Part shown: positions 6,396-12,731 of the stretch, in pieces | How positions within the stretch are numbered: the stretch's first letter is position 1 | How the letters are laid out: each line of letters starts with the position of its first letter | Assembly (NCBI GenBank): GCA_964362915.1 | Contig: CAYIGH010000007.1 | Span: 1 to 37,201, forward strand | DNA: 37,201 bases | Direction: 5' to 3' | From: JAUSIK01 sp964362915 | Lineage (GTDB): Archaea; Nanobdellota; Nanobdellia; Pacearchaeales; GW2011-AR1 | Notes under the pieces: model-generated | What the model saw: only the letters and a program-made list of their open reading frames with translations | Told to the model about the DNA's origin: nothing | The model's database searches: none | Position numbers and translations under genes: made by a program

Positions 6396-7484
6396 ATGGT
6401 CTTAGATGTGTTAATACTGCCTGAAAAACCTGCTGCTACAGATATAGACAAGGAACTAGAATCTTTGCTTCAAAAGAATTCTGCCAGAATTAAAGTTGTC
6501 GGATGTGGTGGTGGTGGCGGGAATTCTGTTTCCAGAATGAAAGAAATAGGAATAAAGGGATGTGAAATAATTGCTGTAAATACAGACGCCCAGGATCTTT
6601 TGTACTCTGAAGTCGATACAAAGATTCTCATAGGCCGCGAATTAACGCATGGATTAGGTGCAGGAAGCAACCCGAAAATAGGCGAAAAAGCTGCAAAGGA
6701 GTCAGAGCAGGAAATTAGAAAAAAACTTAGTGAAAGCGATTTAGTTTTTATTACCTGTGGATTAGGAGGAGGAACAGGCACAGGAGCCTCGCCAGTTATA
6801 GCAGAAATAGCAAAAAGAGCCGGAGCATTAACGATAGGAGTTGTTACCCTTCCTTTTACAGTTGAAGGACAGAAAAGAATAGAAAATGCGCAATATGGAT
6901 TAGAAAGGCTTGCTGCTATTGCTGATACTTTAATAGTAATTCCAAATGATAAATTGCTGGAAATAGCCCCAGAACTACCGATACATACTGCATTTAAAGT
7001 TGCTGATGAAATATTAACTAATTCTGTAAAAGGCATAACTGAATTAATAACTAAATCTGGTTTAGTTAATTTAGATTTTGCTGATGTAAAGGCAGTAATG
7101 TCGAATGGCGGAGTGTCTCTTATTGGGATAGGGGAATCAGACGCCCCGAATAGAGCGAAAGATGCAGTAGAAAAAGCCCTTAATAATCCCTTATTAGATG
7201 TGGATATTAGCAGTGCAACAGGAGCATTAGTAAACATAGTTGGTGGAAATGACTTATCGCTTGAAGAATATAAGCAGATAATGGAAATTATTGGAGGCAA
7301 AATATCTGCAGATGCGAAAATTATTTCAGGGGCACAAATTTCAGCAGATATGGAAAAAACAATTAAAGTCTTATTAATAGTAACAGGGGTTAAAAGTTCG
7401 CAGATTTTGGGCTCATCAACAGATATTGGCAAAGATGACGGCGATTTAGGGAGAGAATTAGGCATAGATTTTGTTGAAAAATGA
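6396..7484 (+). CDS. ftsZ: Cell-division GTPase FtsZ
   Basis: This 362-residue protein carries the tubulin/FtsZ signature GGGTGTG at residues 124-130, the nucleotide loop GCGGGGGNSV near 36-45, and the T7 synergy loop NLDFADV at 224-230. The short C-terminal peptide LGIDFVEK resembles the conserved anchor tail. It polymerises with GTP into the division ring at the membrane, and all catalytic elements look intact. A 30-residue N-terminal extension precedes the core. FtsZ is followed by SecE and ribosomal stalk genes, a euryarchaeal and DPANN arrangement. Whether it is FtsZ1 or FtsZ2 cannot be decided here. Confidence 0.97.
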   Translation: MVLDVLILPEKPAATDIDKELESLLQKNSARIKVVGCGGGGGNSVSRMKEIGIKGCEIIAVNTDAQDLLYSEVDTKILIGRELTHGLGAGSNPKIGEKAAKESEQEIRKKLSESDLVFITCGLGGGTGTGASPVIAEIAKRAGALTIGVVTLPFTVEGQKRIENAQYGLERLAAIADTLIVIPNDKLLEIAPELPIHTAFKVADEILTNSVKGITELITKSGLVNLDFADVKAVMSNGGVSLIGIGESDAPNRAKDAVEKALNNPLLDVDISSATGALVNIVGGNDLSLEEYKQIMEIIGGKISADAKIISGAQISADMEKTIKVLLIVTGVKSSQILGSSTDIGKDDGDLGRELGIDFVEK

Positions 7485-7526
7485 TAAAATAACAACTTTT
7501 AAAAAGTCTTTATTAATATAATAATC

Positions 7527-7709
7527 ATGTGGCAGAAGTTAAAATCATTTTTAATACAGTCAAAACGTGTTTGGCATATTTTAAAAAAACCATCAGGAGA
7601 TGAATTTAAGTCAATAGCCAAGGTTTCAGCAATTGGAATACTTATTATAGGAGCAGCAGGTTTTCTAATCGCTGATGCAATGAGAATCTTAAGCCGCTTG
7701 TTTACTTAG
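7527..7709 (+). CDS. secE: Protein translocase subunit SecE (Sss1-like)
   Basis: This 60-residue protein has the archaeal SecE form: an amphipathic N-terminal helix WQKLKSFLIQSKRVWHILKK, then a conserved KPSGDEF turn, and one membrane helix (about residues 33-56). SecE clamps the SecY pore in the cytoplasmic membrane. The start is leaderless, with a TATA-like TTTTTAAAAAG about 20-30 bases upstream. It sits just after ftsZ and before uL1. Spt5/NusG and uL11, its usual neighbours, are not found between it and uL1. Confidence 0.9.
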   Translation: MWQKLKSFLIQSKRVWHILKKPSGDEFKSIAKVSAIGILIIGAAGFLIADAMRILSRLFT

Positions 7710-7736
7710 ATAATAAAGGATTTTACGAATTAGAAA

Positions 7737-7831
7737 GTTTTAAAAACCTGATTTTAGTCCTATCCTAATCGCTAATACTACATATCAGAGCCATATTTTC
7801 TATGGGCGCAGATCATAATGTAGGAGATAAA
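7737..7831 (+). promoter_or_regulatory. Promoter and 60-base leader of uL1-uL10-P1
   Basis: GTTTTAAAAA at 7737-7746 is TATA-like and predicts a start near 7770, leaving about 60 bases of untranslated leader. Most nearby genes have almost no leader. The leader includes GGAG at 7823-7826, 5 bases before the ATG at 7832. Ribosomal protein L1 is known to repress its own mRNA in methanogens, so a binding site here is plausible but is not shown by the sequence. Confidence 0.4.
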
Positions 7832-8449
7832 ATGAATTTAAGAACAGCACTAGAAGAATTGTTGAAAGAGAATAAACGTAAATTTATACAGAGTTTAGAT
7901 TTAATTATTAATCTAAGAGGAATTGATTTAAGAAAAGAAAATATAAATCTAATTTTAAATGTCCCTCATAAAATAAAAGAAAAAAAAGTGTGCGGATTCT
8001 TTGATAAAAAATCAGATTTAGTGGATACGATAACAAAACTAGAATTTGCAAAATACAAAGATAAAAAGTTATTAAAAAACTTAATTAAACAGTATGATTT
8101 CTTTATTGCTTCTGCACCATTAATGCCTGCAGTAGCTACAACTTTTGGTAAAATACTAGGCCCAGCAGGAAAAATGCCTTCTCCCCAATTGGGAATAATT
8201 GGCCAGGAAACAACAGACGTGATAAAAAAAGAAATGGATAAAATATCACATTCAATAAAAATTAGAGTTAAAGAAGCGAGTATAAAGCTCTGTATAGGAA
8301 ATGAAAAAATGAAGCTAGAAGAAGTAATGGACAATGTAAAAGCGACTTATGGCAGTATAATAAATGCTCTTCCAAAAAAGAAGGAAAATGTGAAAAATGT
8401 GATGATAAAATTAACAATGACAAAACCATTAAAGGTTGAGGTAAATTAG
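7832..8449 (+). CDS. rpl1: Ribosomal protein uL1
   Basis: The uL1 signature FGKILGPAGKMPSPQLG sits mid-protein, and the chain runs from MNLRTALEELLKEN to the end KVEVN. uL1 forms the mobile L1 stalk that releases deacylated tRNA. An in-frame ATG at 7802 would add 10 residues (MGADHNVGDK). I choose 7832 because GGAG precedes it at a good distance and because archaeal uL1 proteins start at this point. The gap to uL10 is one base. The gene lies in a three-gene stalk operon (uL1, uL10, P1). Confidence 0.93.
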   Translation: MNLRTALEELLKENKRKFIQSLDLIINLRGIDLRKENINLILNVPHKIKEKKVCGFFDKKSDLVDTITKLEFAKYKDKKLLKNLIKQYDFFIASAPLMPAVATTFGKILGPAGKMPSPQLGIIGQETTDVIKKEMDKISHSIKIRVKEASIKLCIGNEKMKLEEVMDNVKATYGSIINALPKKKENVKNVMIKLTMTKPLKVEVN

Positions 8450-8450
8450 C

Positions 8451-9260
8451 ATGGCAAAATTAATTTCAGTGAATCTAGAAGAGAAGAAGAAATTAGTTTC
8501 TATTTTATCTGATAAAATAAGGAATAGCAAGACTGTATTAATAGCTTCAACTAAAAATCTGCCGAGTTCCCAGTTTCATTCTATCAAAAAGAATTTAAGA
8601 GGGGAAGCAGATATAATGGTGGAAAAAAAGAGTTTAATTCTGAGGGCAATTTCTTCTATTGAAAAAGGCGCTTTGCAAAATTTAAAAAATTATATAACAG
8701 CGGATATAGCACTATTCTTCTCCAATCTTGATGCTTTTGAACTTTCCAGCTTGCTTTCAGATAATCAATCTCCTACAAAGGCGAAAACAGGAGAAATAGC
8801 CCTAGAAGATATAACAATAGAACAGGGCCCTACTGACCTTATTCCTGGACCTGCGATTTCAGAATTGTCTTCTGTTGGATTAAAAGTTGCAGTTGAAGGA
8901 GGAAAATTAGTAATAAAACATGGAGCAACAGTTGTAAGAAAAGGCGAATTAATAAAAGAAAATGTTGCAGGTGTTTTAGGGAAATTGAATATAACGCCTA
9001 TGAAAGTAGGCTTTATTCCGGTTGCAGCGTACGATGCAGTTTCTGATAAAATTTATTCAAATATCAAGATAGATAAAAGGGCGGCACTTGAAGAGCTGGG
9101 AGCTTTAATTGGAAAAGCCATGGGATTTGCCATAAATATAGGATATATCTGTAAAGAAACAGTTACTTACTTTATAAAAAAAGCAGCCCTTGAGGAAAGG
9201 ATAATAGAGGGTATTTTTAGTAATAAATCAAATGATCAAAACAATAAGGAGGAAGCATAA
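8451..9260 (+). CDS. rplP0: Ribosomal stalk protein uL10 (P0), short form
   Basis: This 269-residue protein has the uL10 fold, with KTVLIASTKNLPSSQFHSI in the rRNA-binding domain, then the domain-2 insertion (TGEIALEDITIEQGPTDLIPGP). The C-terminal spine that binds P1 dimers is short. Only one segment, KAMGFAINIGYICKETVTYF and what follows, matches the repeated helices that usually number about three. The family's usual acidic tail ending in GLxxLFG is absent, and the protein ends SNDQNNKEEA. The start follows uL1 by one base and the stop TAA overlaps the P1 ATG (TAATG), with AGGAGG at 9247-9252 serving P1. Confidence 0.92.
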   Translation: MAKLISVNLEEKKKLVSILSDKIRNSKTVLIASTKNLPSSQFHSIKKNLRGEADIMVEKKSLILRAISSIEKGALQNLKNYITADIALFFSNLDAFELSSLLSDNQSPTKAKTGEIALEDITIEQGPTDLIPGPAISELSSVGLKVAVEGGKLVIKHGATVVRKGELIKENVAGVLGKLNITPMKVGFIPVAAYDAVSDKIYSNIKIDKRAALEELGALIGKAMGFAINIGYICKETVTYFIKKAALEERIIEGIFSNKSNDQNNKEEA

Positions 9261-9547
9261 TGGAATACATATACGGAGCTTTATTGCTTCATAAGCTTGG
9301 ACAGCCAGTAAATGAAACCAACTTGAAAAAAGTTATACATGCAACCGGCGCGGACTTTGATGAAGCAAAAGCAAAAGTATTGATTGCAAGCCTGCAAGGC
9401 GTAGATATAGCTGCTGAATTAGCAAATGCAAACATAATAGCTGCAGCTCCGGCAACAGCTGGCGCCGCTCAAGCAGAGAAGAAGGAAGAAAAGAAAGAAG
9501 AAAAGCCTTCAGAATCTGCAGCTGGTTTGAGCGCACTCTTTGGATAA
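9260..9547 (+). CDS. rpl12: Ribosomal stalk protein P1 (aL12)
   Basis: This 95-residue protein begins MEYIYGALLLHKLGQPVNE, the N-terminal dimerisation helices that attach to the uL10 spine. An Ala-rich hinge (AAAPATAGAAQAEKKEEKK) follows, and the chain ends in SESAAGLSALFG, the conserved hydrophobic tail that recruits translation GTPases. Length matches archaeal P1. It is the last gene of the stalk operon, translationally coupled to uL10 by TAATG with a strong AGGAGG. A T-rich stretch follows the stop. Confidence 0.95.
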   Translation: MEYIYGALLLHKLGQPVNETNLKKVIHATGADFDEAKAKVLIASLQGVDIAAELANANIIAAAPATAGAAQAEKKEEKKEEKPSESAAGLSALFG

Positions 9548-9548
9548 A

Positions 9549-9561
9549 TTTTTTTATTTTT
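9549..9561 (+). terminator. T-rich terminator after the stalk operon
   Basis: Directly after the P1 stop codon the plus strand runs ATTTTTTTATTTTT. Runs of T are enough to end transcription in archaea. The next gene has its own TATA box (TTTATATAAT near 9640). Confidence 0.5.
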
Positions 9562-9669
9562 AATTCGGAGAGTTTTTTCTAGTTGGAGAAATATTCTTAA
9601 GAATTCGCTCTATAGGGTTTTTTAATTTTCAAACACAAGATTTATATAATTCTCAGCCTGCTTATAAAA

Positions 9670-9939
9670 ATGAAGGACAAAAGAGGCATATTATTCACGC
9701 TATTGTTATTCTTATTATTTTTTCTATTAATAGTCATAGGCATTCTTTATATAAAAATAAGATTGAGCGGCTTAGAATTTAAAACAGGAAATGTAATTGT
9801 AAAATTAGATTATGAAAAAGAAAATGAAAAACAGGAAACTAAAGATAGAGCAATTGAAGAGCTAAAAACAAACTATACAAATCTCTCTTCGGATAATTCA
9901 AATTATAGTACAACGTATCAAAACATAACATTAGACTAA
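9670..9939 (+). CDS. Small membrane-anchored extracytoplasmic protein
   Basis: This 89-residue protein starts MKDKRGILFTLLLFLLFFLL and continues hydrophobic to about residue 30, forming one signal anchor. The rest is polar, and the last 25 residues are rich in Asn, Thr and Ser with several N-x-S/T sequons (NYT, NLS, NYS, NIT). It would sit outside the cell, held by its N-terminus, and could be N-glycosylated. A TATA box TTTATATAAT about 22-30 bases upstream supports the start. No family is recognised. Confidence 0.6.
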   Translation: MKDKRGILFTLLLFLLFFLLIVIGILYIKIRLSGLEFKTGNVIVKLDYEKENEKQETKDRAIEELKTNYTNLSSDNSNYSTTYQNITLD

Positions 9940-9975
9940 CTAAATATTTTTAAGTACAGACTGTCTAGCAAAAAA

Positions 9976-10137
9976 ATGGATGATGAAGAAAAGAGGATGA
10001 AAATGGCAATAATTTCAGGGGCAGCCCATGCGCTTAGATTTAAAGAAAACAATCCAAGATTAACTGAGCAGGAAATAATTCAGTATGTGGCTAGTGAAGT
10101 CAACCATATTTTGGAAAAAATAGATGAAGAGATATAA
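9976..10137 (+). CDS. Small helical protein (53 residues)
   Basis: The open frame starts MDDEEKRMKMAIISGAAHAL and ends HILEKIDEEI. It has a dense charged-helix pattern with ENNPRLTEQEIIQYVASEV in the middle, which looks like a real small soluble protein. A TATA-like AAATATTTTTAAG lies about 24-36 bases before the ATG. It sits between the Asn-rich membrane protein and tRNA-Leu. Function is unknown; the size and helices would fit a small regulator or a partner protein. Confidence 0.55.
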   Translation: MDDEEKRMKMAIISGAAHALRFKENNPRLTEQEIIQYVASEVNHILEKIDEEI

Positions 10138-10177
10138 GCAAAACCTTTATAATATAATTTCTTTGTTATTAGTTAAT

Positions 10178-10308
10178 GCGGGGATAGCGAAGTGGTCAAA
10201 CGCGCAAGACTTAAGATGTCGCTTTTTCGCTAGAAGAAGCAGCCTAACAAGATGCATAAGTTATCTTGTGGCTTAGTGCCTTCGTAGGTTCGAATCCTAC
10301 TCCCCGCA
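10178..10308 (+). tRNA. tRNA-Leu (anticodon TAA) with intron
   Basis: The acceptor stem pairs GCGGGGA with TCCCCGC, the discriminator is A, the T-arm is GTAGG-TTCGAAT-CCTAC and a long variable arm (GGC TTAGT GCC) marks a type II tRNA. The anticodon stem CAAGA/TCTTG is split by a 47-base intron after position 37. The anticodon at 10212-10214 is TAA. A TATA box TTTATAATAT at 10146-10155 lies 23-32 bases upstream. No CCA is encoded. Confidence 0.93.
10216..10262 (+). other. Archaeal tRNA intron with bulge-helix-bulge site
   Basis: The helix CTTA (10210-10213) pairs with TAAG (10257-10260). It is flanked by the three-base bulges AGA and TTA, and the anticodon stem pairs outside them. This is the canonical bulge-helix-bulge that the archaeal splicing endonuclease cuts after the second base of each bulge, giving exons that join as G37-A38. 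Confidence 0.8.
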
Positions 10309-10340
10309 TATTTTATAAATCCCTGCCTCCTTTAAATAAT

Positions 10341-11219
10341 ATGAGAAAGGGGGCATTGGCATTATTTATAATATTAATCTCTTTAGCATTTGCATCAGCA
10401 AAGGCTAGTTGTTCAGATGGAAGCAAGGTGAATTTTGATCAAAATGAGGTTGACGTTGGTTCAGCAAAGACAATAAATGGCATAGGCATTGGACTGACTA
10501 GAACAGAAGAAAGAGTATTTTATAGAAGAATTATTGCAGATTTAATTATTGATGCACGGCGTGTTGAGCTTTCGAACAATTCAAATTCAGAAAAAATAGA
10601 TCTTTTAGGAGGGAGTTATACTGTAAGCTTAGGAAATGTAACAGAAACAACTGCGAAGATTATAATAGAAGGAGAGACAAAAAACCTGGAAGAAGGAACA
10701 GTGGATACTATAAAAGGATTATTTATTATGCTTTCTAGTGCAGGTTTATCAAATGACGCGTTAACATCTATAGCTAAATTAATAGTTGGAACTAAGCAAA
10801 TATCTCTTTCCAATGACTTACATCCTGCAGAAAAAATATCTTTTGGAAATACAACGTATCTTGTAGAACTGACATCTGCTTCTGATTCAAATGCTTTTAT
10901 TACAGTAAGTATATGCAAAACAGGCGAGATATTATATGAGAACTTAGCAAATAAAACAAACGAGATTAGCAATCAAACATCTAATGCAAGCGTAATAAAT
11001 GAGACAATAATGAATAGGTCAACTGATAATGAAGAGAATAATACAGAAAATCAAAGTTCAAAGCAGGTAACTGTTGCAGAAATGCAAGAAAGGCTAAGAA
11101 AATTAAATGAATCTCAATCAAATGAAACTAATGAATCAGGAGCAATAATAGAAAAACAAGGAGAGAAGACAGGATTTTTTAGAAGGATATGGAATTGGAT
11201 AAAGGGGCTGTTTAGTTAA
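10341..11219 (+). CDS. Secreted Asn/Ser-rich protein
   Basis: The true start is MRKGALALFIILISLAFASA at 10341; an earlier in-frame codon falls inside tRNA-Leu. The protein has about 292 residues. A signal peptide ends near ASA-KASC. Two related halves seem to repeat a theme: RRVELSNNSNSEKIDLLGGSYTV and KQISLSNDLHPAEKISFGNTTYLV. Residues from about 190 to 270 are low-complexity with many sequons (NKT, NQT, NAS, NET, NRS), and the end GFFRRIWNWIKGLFS is a basic aromatic amphipathic tail that could touch the membrane. It is exported and probably glycosylated. Function is unknown. Confidence 0.7.
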   Translation: MRKGALALFIILISLAFASAKASCSDGSKVNFDQNEVDVGSAKTINGIGIGLTRTEERVFYRRIIADLIIDARRVELSNNSNSEKIDLLGGSYTVSLGNVTETTAKIIIEGETKNLEEGTVDTIKGLFIMLSSAGLSNDALTSIAKLIVGTKQISLSNDLHPAEKISFGNTTYLVELTSASDSNAFITVSICKTGEILYENLANKTNEISNQTSNASVINETIMNRSTDNEENNTENQSSKQVTVAEMQERLRKLNESQSNETNESGAIIEKQGEKTGFFRRIWNWIKGLFS

Positions 11220-11284
11220 AAATTCTATTGAAATTGTAATGCATATCAATATTCCTATGAATAAAAAAATAGACTTTTAATAGT

Positions 11285-11779
11285 TTAGCTTTGATAAATT
11301 GCATTTCTATGCTTCCTCTTTTTATCATATATTTTTACCATATCCTCTAAAGCATCTTGATAGTCTCTTCCTATTTCAAAGAATTCTTTTCTGCAATCTT
11401 TCAAAAAAACCTGGACTTTTTTTATTCTGCTATTCTGTACAATAATCTTGCTATAATCTTTTCCAGATAATGCAAAAAGATATTCTTCGCTCAGAATCTT
11501 TCCCACACTGCACATATTATCTAGTCCAAGAACAGCCTCACGTTCTAGCACTAAAAGCGAGCCAGCGATAAGTTCCTGCCCATCTTCATTTTGCATAGAA
11601 TTAAAAAGAATCTGGGGGCAGTGATAATGAAAGATTTTAATCCTTTTTTCATCATCTCCCCATTCTAATATCGGATCTTTATAAGAAGTTATAGTTATTT
11701 TATAGATAAGATCTGTTTGTGGAATTCCTAATTTCTTTGCACAGGATACGTAAAAATCAAAAGGGTGTTCCAATACCAT
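11285..11779 (-). CDS. Conserved-looking hypothetical protein (164 residues)
   Basis: This soluble protein starts MVLEHPFDFYVSCAKKLGIP and includes IFHYHCPQILFNSMQNEDGQ and EREAVLGLDNMCSVGKIL. The tail is charged, ending KKRKHRNAIYQS. The Cys residues are not in a clear zinc pattern. No family can be named. It lies 54 bases downstream of the TrmB-type regulator on the same strand, so they may be co-transcribed, which hints at a role under that regulator or as its partner. Confidence 0.5.
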   Translation of the reverse strand: MVLEHPFDFYVSCAKKLGIPQTDLIYKITITSYKDPILEWGDDEKRIKIFHYHCPQILFNSMQNEDGQELIAGSLLVLEREAVLGLDNMCSVGKILSEEYLFALSGKDYSKIIVQNSRIKKVQVFLKDCRKEFFEIGRDYQDALEDMVKIYDKKRKHRNAIYQS

Positions 11780-11833
11780 AAGAGGATTTGATATTTAGTC
11801 TTTTTAACAATTTCTGTATTACCCAACCATAGA

Positions 11834-12667
11834 TTATTTTTCCTTAACCTTAACCTTGTTTAAAGGAACCATTTGCTCCCAGCTTTGAGAGAACATTTGT
11901 TCTATTACTTGGGAAAAAAATTCGCTTGATAGCCACACTCCCACATCATAATTCGGATGCACCTTTTTGTCATCCAAAAGCATAAACAATAATTGTCCAG
12001 AATCAACAATAGTAAACCGCCCTTTCAAGCCAGCTTGACTGCTGTCTCTTACATCCGCTACTTTAGAAAGATCTTTAGCCACTTTATAATTTTCTGATAC
12101 AATAGGGGCAGCAATCTTTATATTAACTCCTCTTTTCTTTGCCTTTTCAAATGCAGGCAGCAAAGCTTCAAATTTCCTGTTTAAACCTTCAGCTGTGGTT
12201 ACAATAGTAACTCCCTTTTCAGCAGATCTTACCATCATATCAAGATGATTATAAACATTTTGTCTTCCCCGTAAACTTCCAGATAAATCAGAAGGCTCGA
12301 TAAATTTAATTCCATTTGTATAAAGAGAATTTAATTCGCCCAGTACTTCATCATTCTTAAGCTGTTCCAATCGCTTTGTCTTATTCTGCGCATCAACTAC
12401 AAGATTTCTTTTGACTCTTTCTACAACCTCATCTGGCTTTAATGCAACAAATTTAATAGGTTTGCCTAAACGCATAATAACAAATCCTTTTTTTTCCAAT
12501 GATTCTAGTATGTCATATGTCCTGCTTCTTGGGACATCAGAAATATTGCTTAGCTCACCAGCAGTAGAAACGCCTCGAGAAAGCAGAGCAGTCCAGACCT
12601 TTGCCTCATACAAATTGAGGTCAAAGATTTTCCTTAGTCTACTCAAAAATTCATCTTTTATTATCAT
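11834..12667 (-). CDS. TrmB-family transcription regulator
   Basis: This 277-residue protein has the TrmB N-terminus. FDLNLYEAKVWTALLSRG, GELSNISDVPRSRTYDILES and LEKKGFVIMRLGKPIKF form a winged helix at about residues 15-75, and the coiled coil VERVKRN...TKRLEQLKND follows. The C-terminal domain (about 150-270) has VTIVTTAEGLNRKFEALLPAF and ends SSEFFSQVIEQMFSQSWEQM, the phospholipase-D-like effector region of TrmB regulators, which bind sugars or other small ligands. No sugar-uptake operon is adjacent, so the ligand is unknown. The 64-base gap to IleRS carries its likely promoter. Confidence 0.85.
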   Translation of the reverse strand: MIIKDEFLSRLRKIFDLNLYEAKVWTALLSRGVSTAGELSNISDVPRSRTYDILESLEKKGFVIMRLGKPIKFVALKPDEVVERVKRNLVVDAQNKTKRLEQLKNDEVLGELNSLYTNGIKFIEPSDLSGSLRGRQNVYNHLDMMVRSAEKGVTIVTTAEGLNRKFEALLPAFEKAKKRGVNIKIAAPIVSENYKVAKDLSKVADVRDSSQAGLKGRFTIVDSGQLLFMLLDDKKVHPNYDVGVWLSSEFFSQVIEQMFSQSWEQMVPLNKVKVKEK

Positions 12668-12731
12668 AATTTAGTGACCTCTTTAGAAAATAAAATATCC
12701 ATACTATTTAAATCTTTTCAAACTGTGCCCC

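Noticed and set aside
6470..7495. Long minus-strand open frame across ftsZ
   Set aside because: It is a shadow of ftsZ with low-complexity Ile/Ser/Pro-rich translation and no ribosome site or family match.
7802..7831. Upstream ATG as the uL1 start
   Set aside because: The family start and the GGAG site both favour 7832. It is kept only as a possible alternative.
10266..10340. Longer start for the Asn/Ser-rich secreted protein
   Set aside because: This stretch lies inside tRNA-Leu; the signal peptide begins at 10341.
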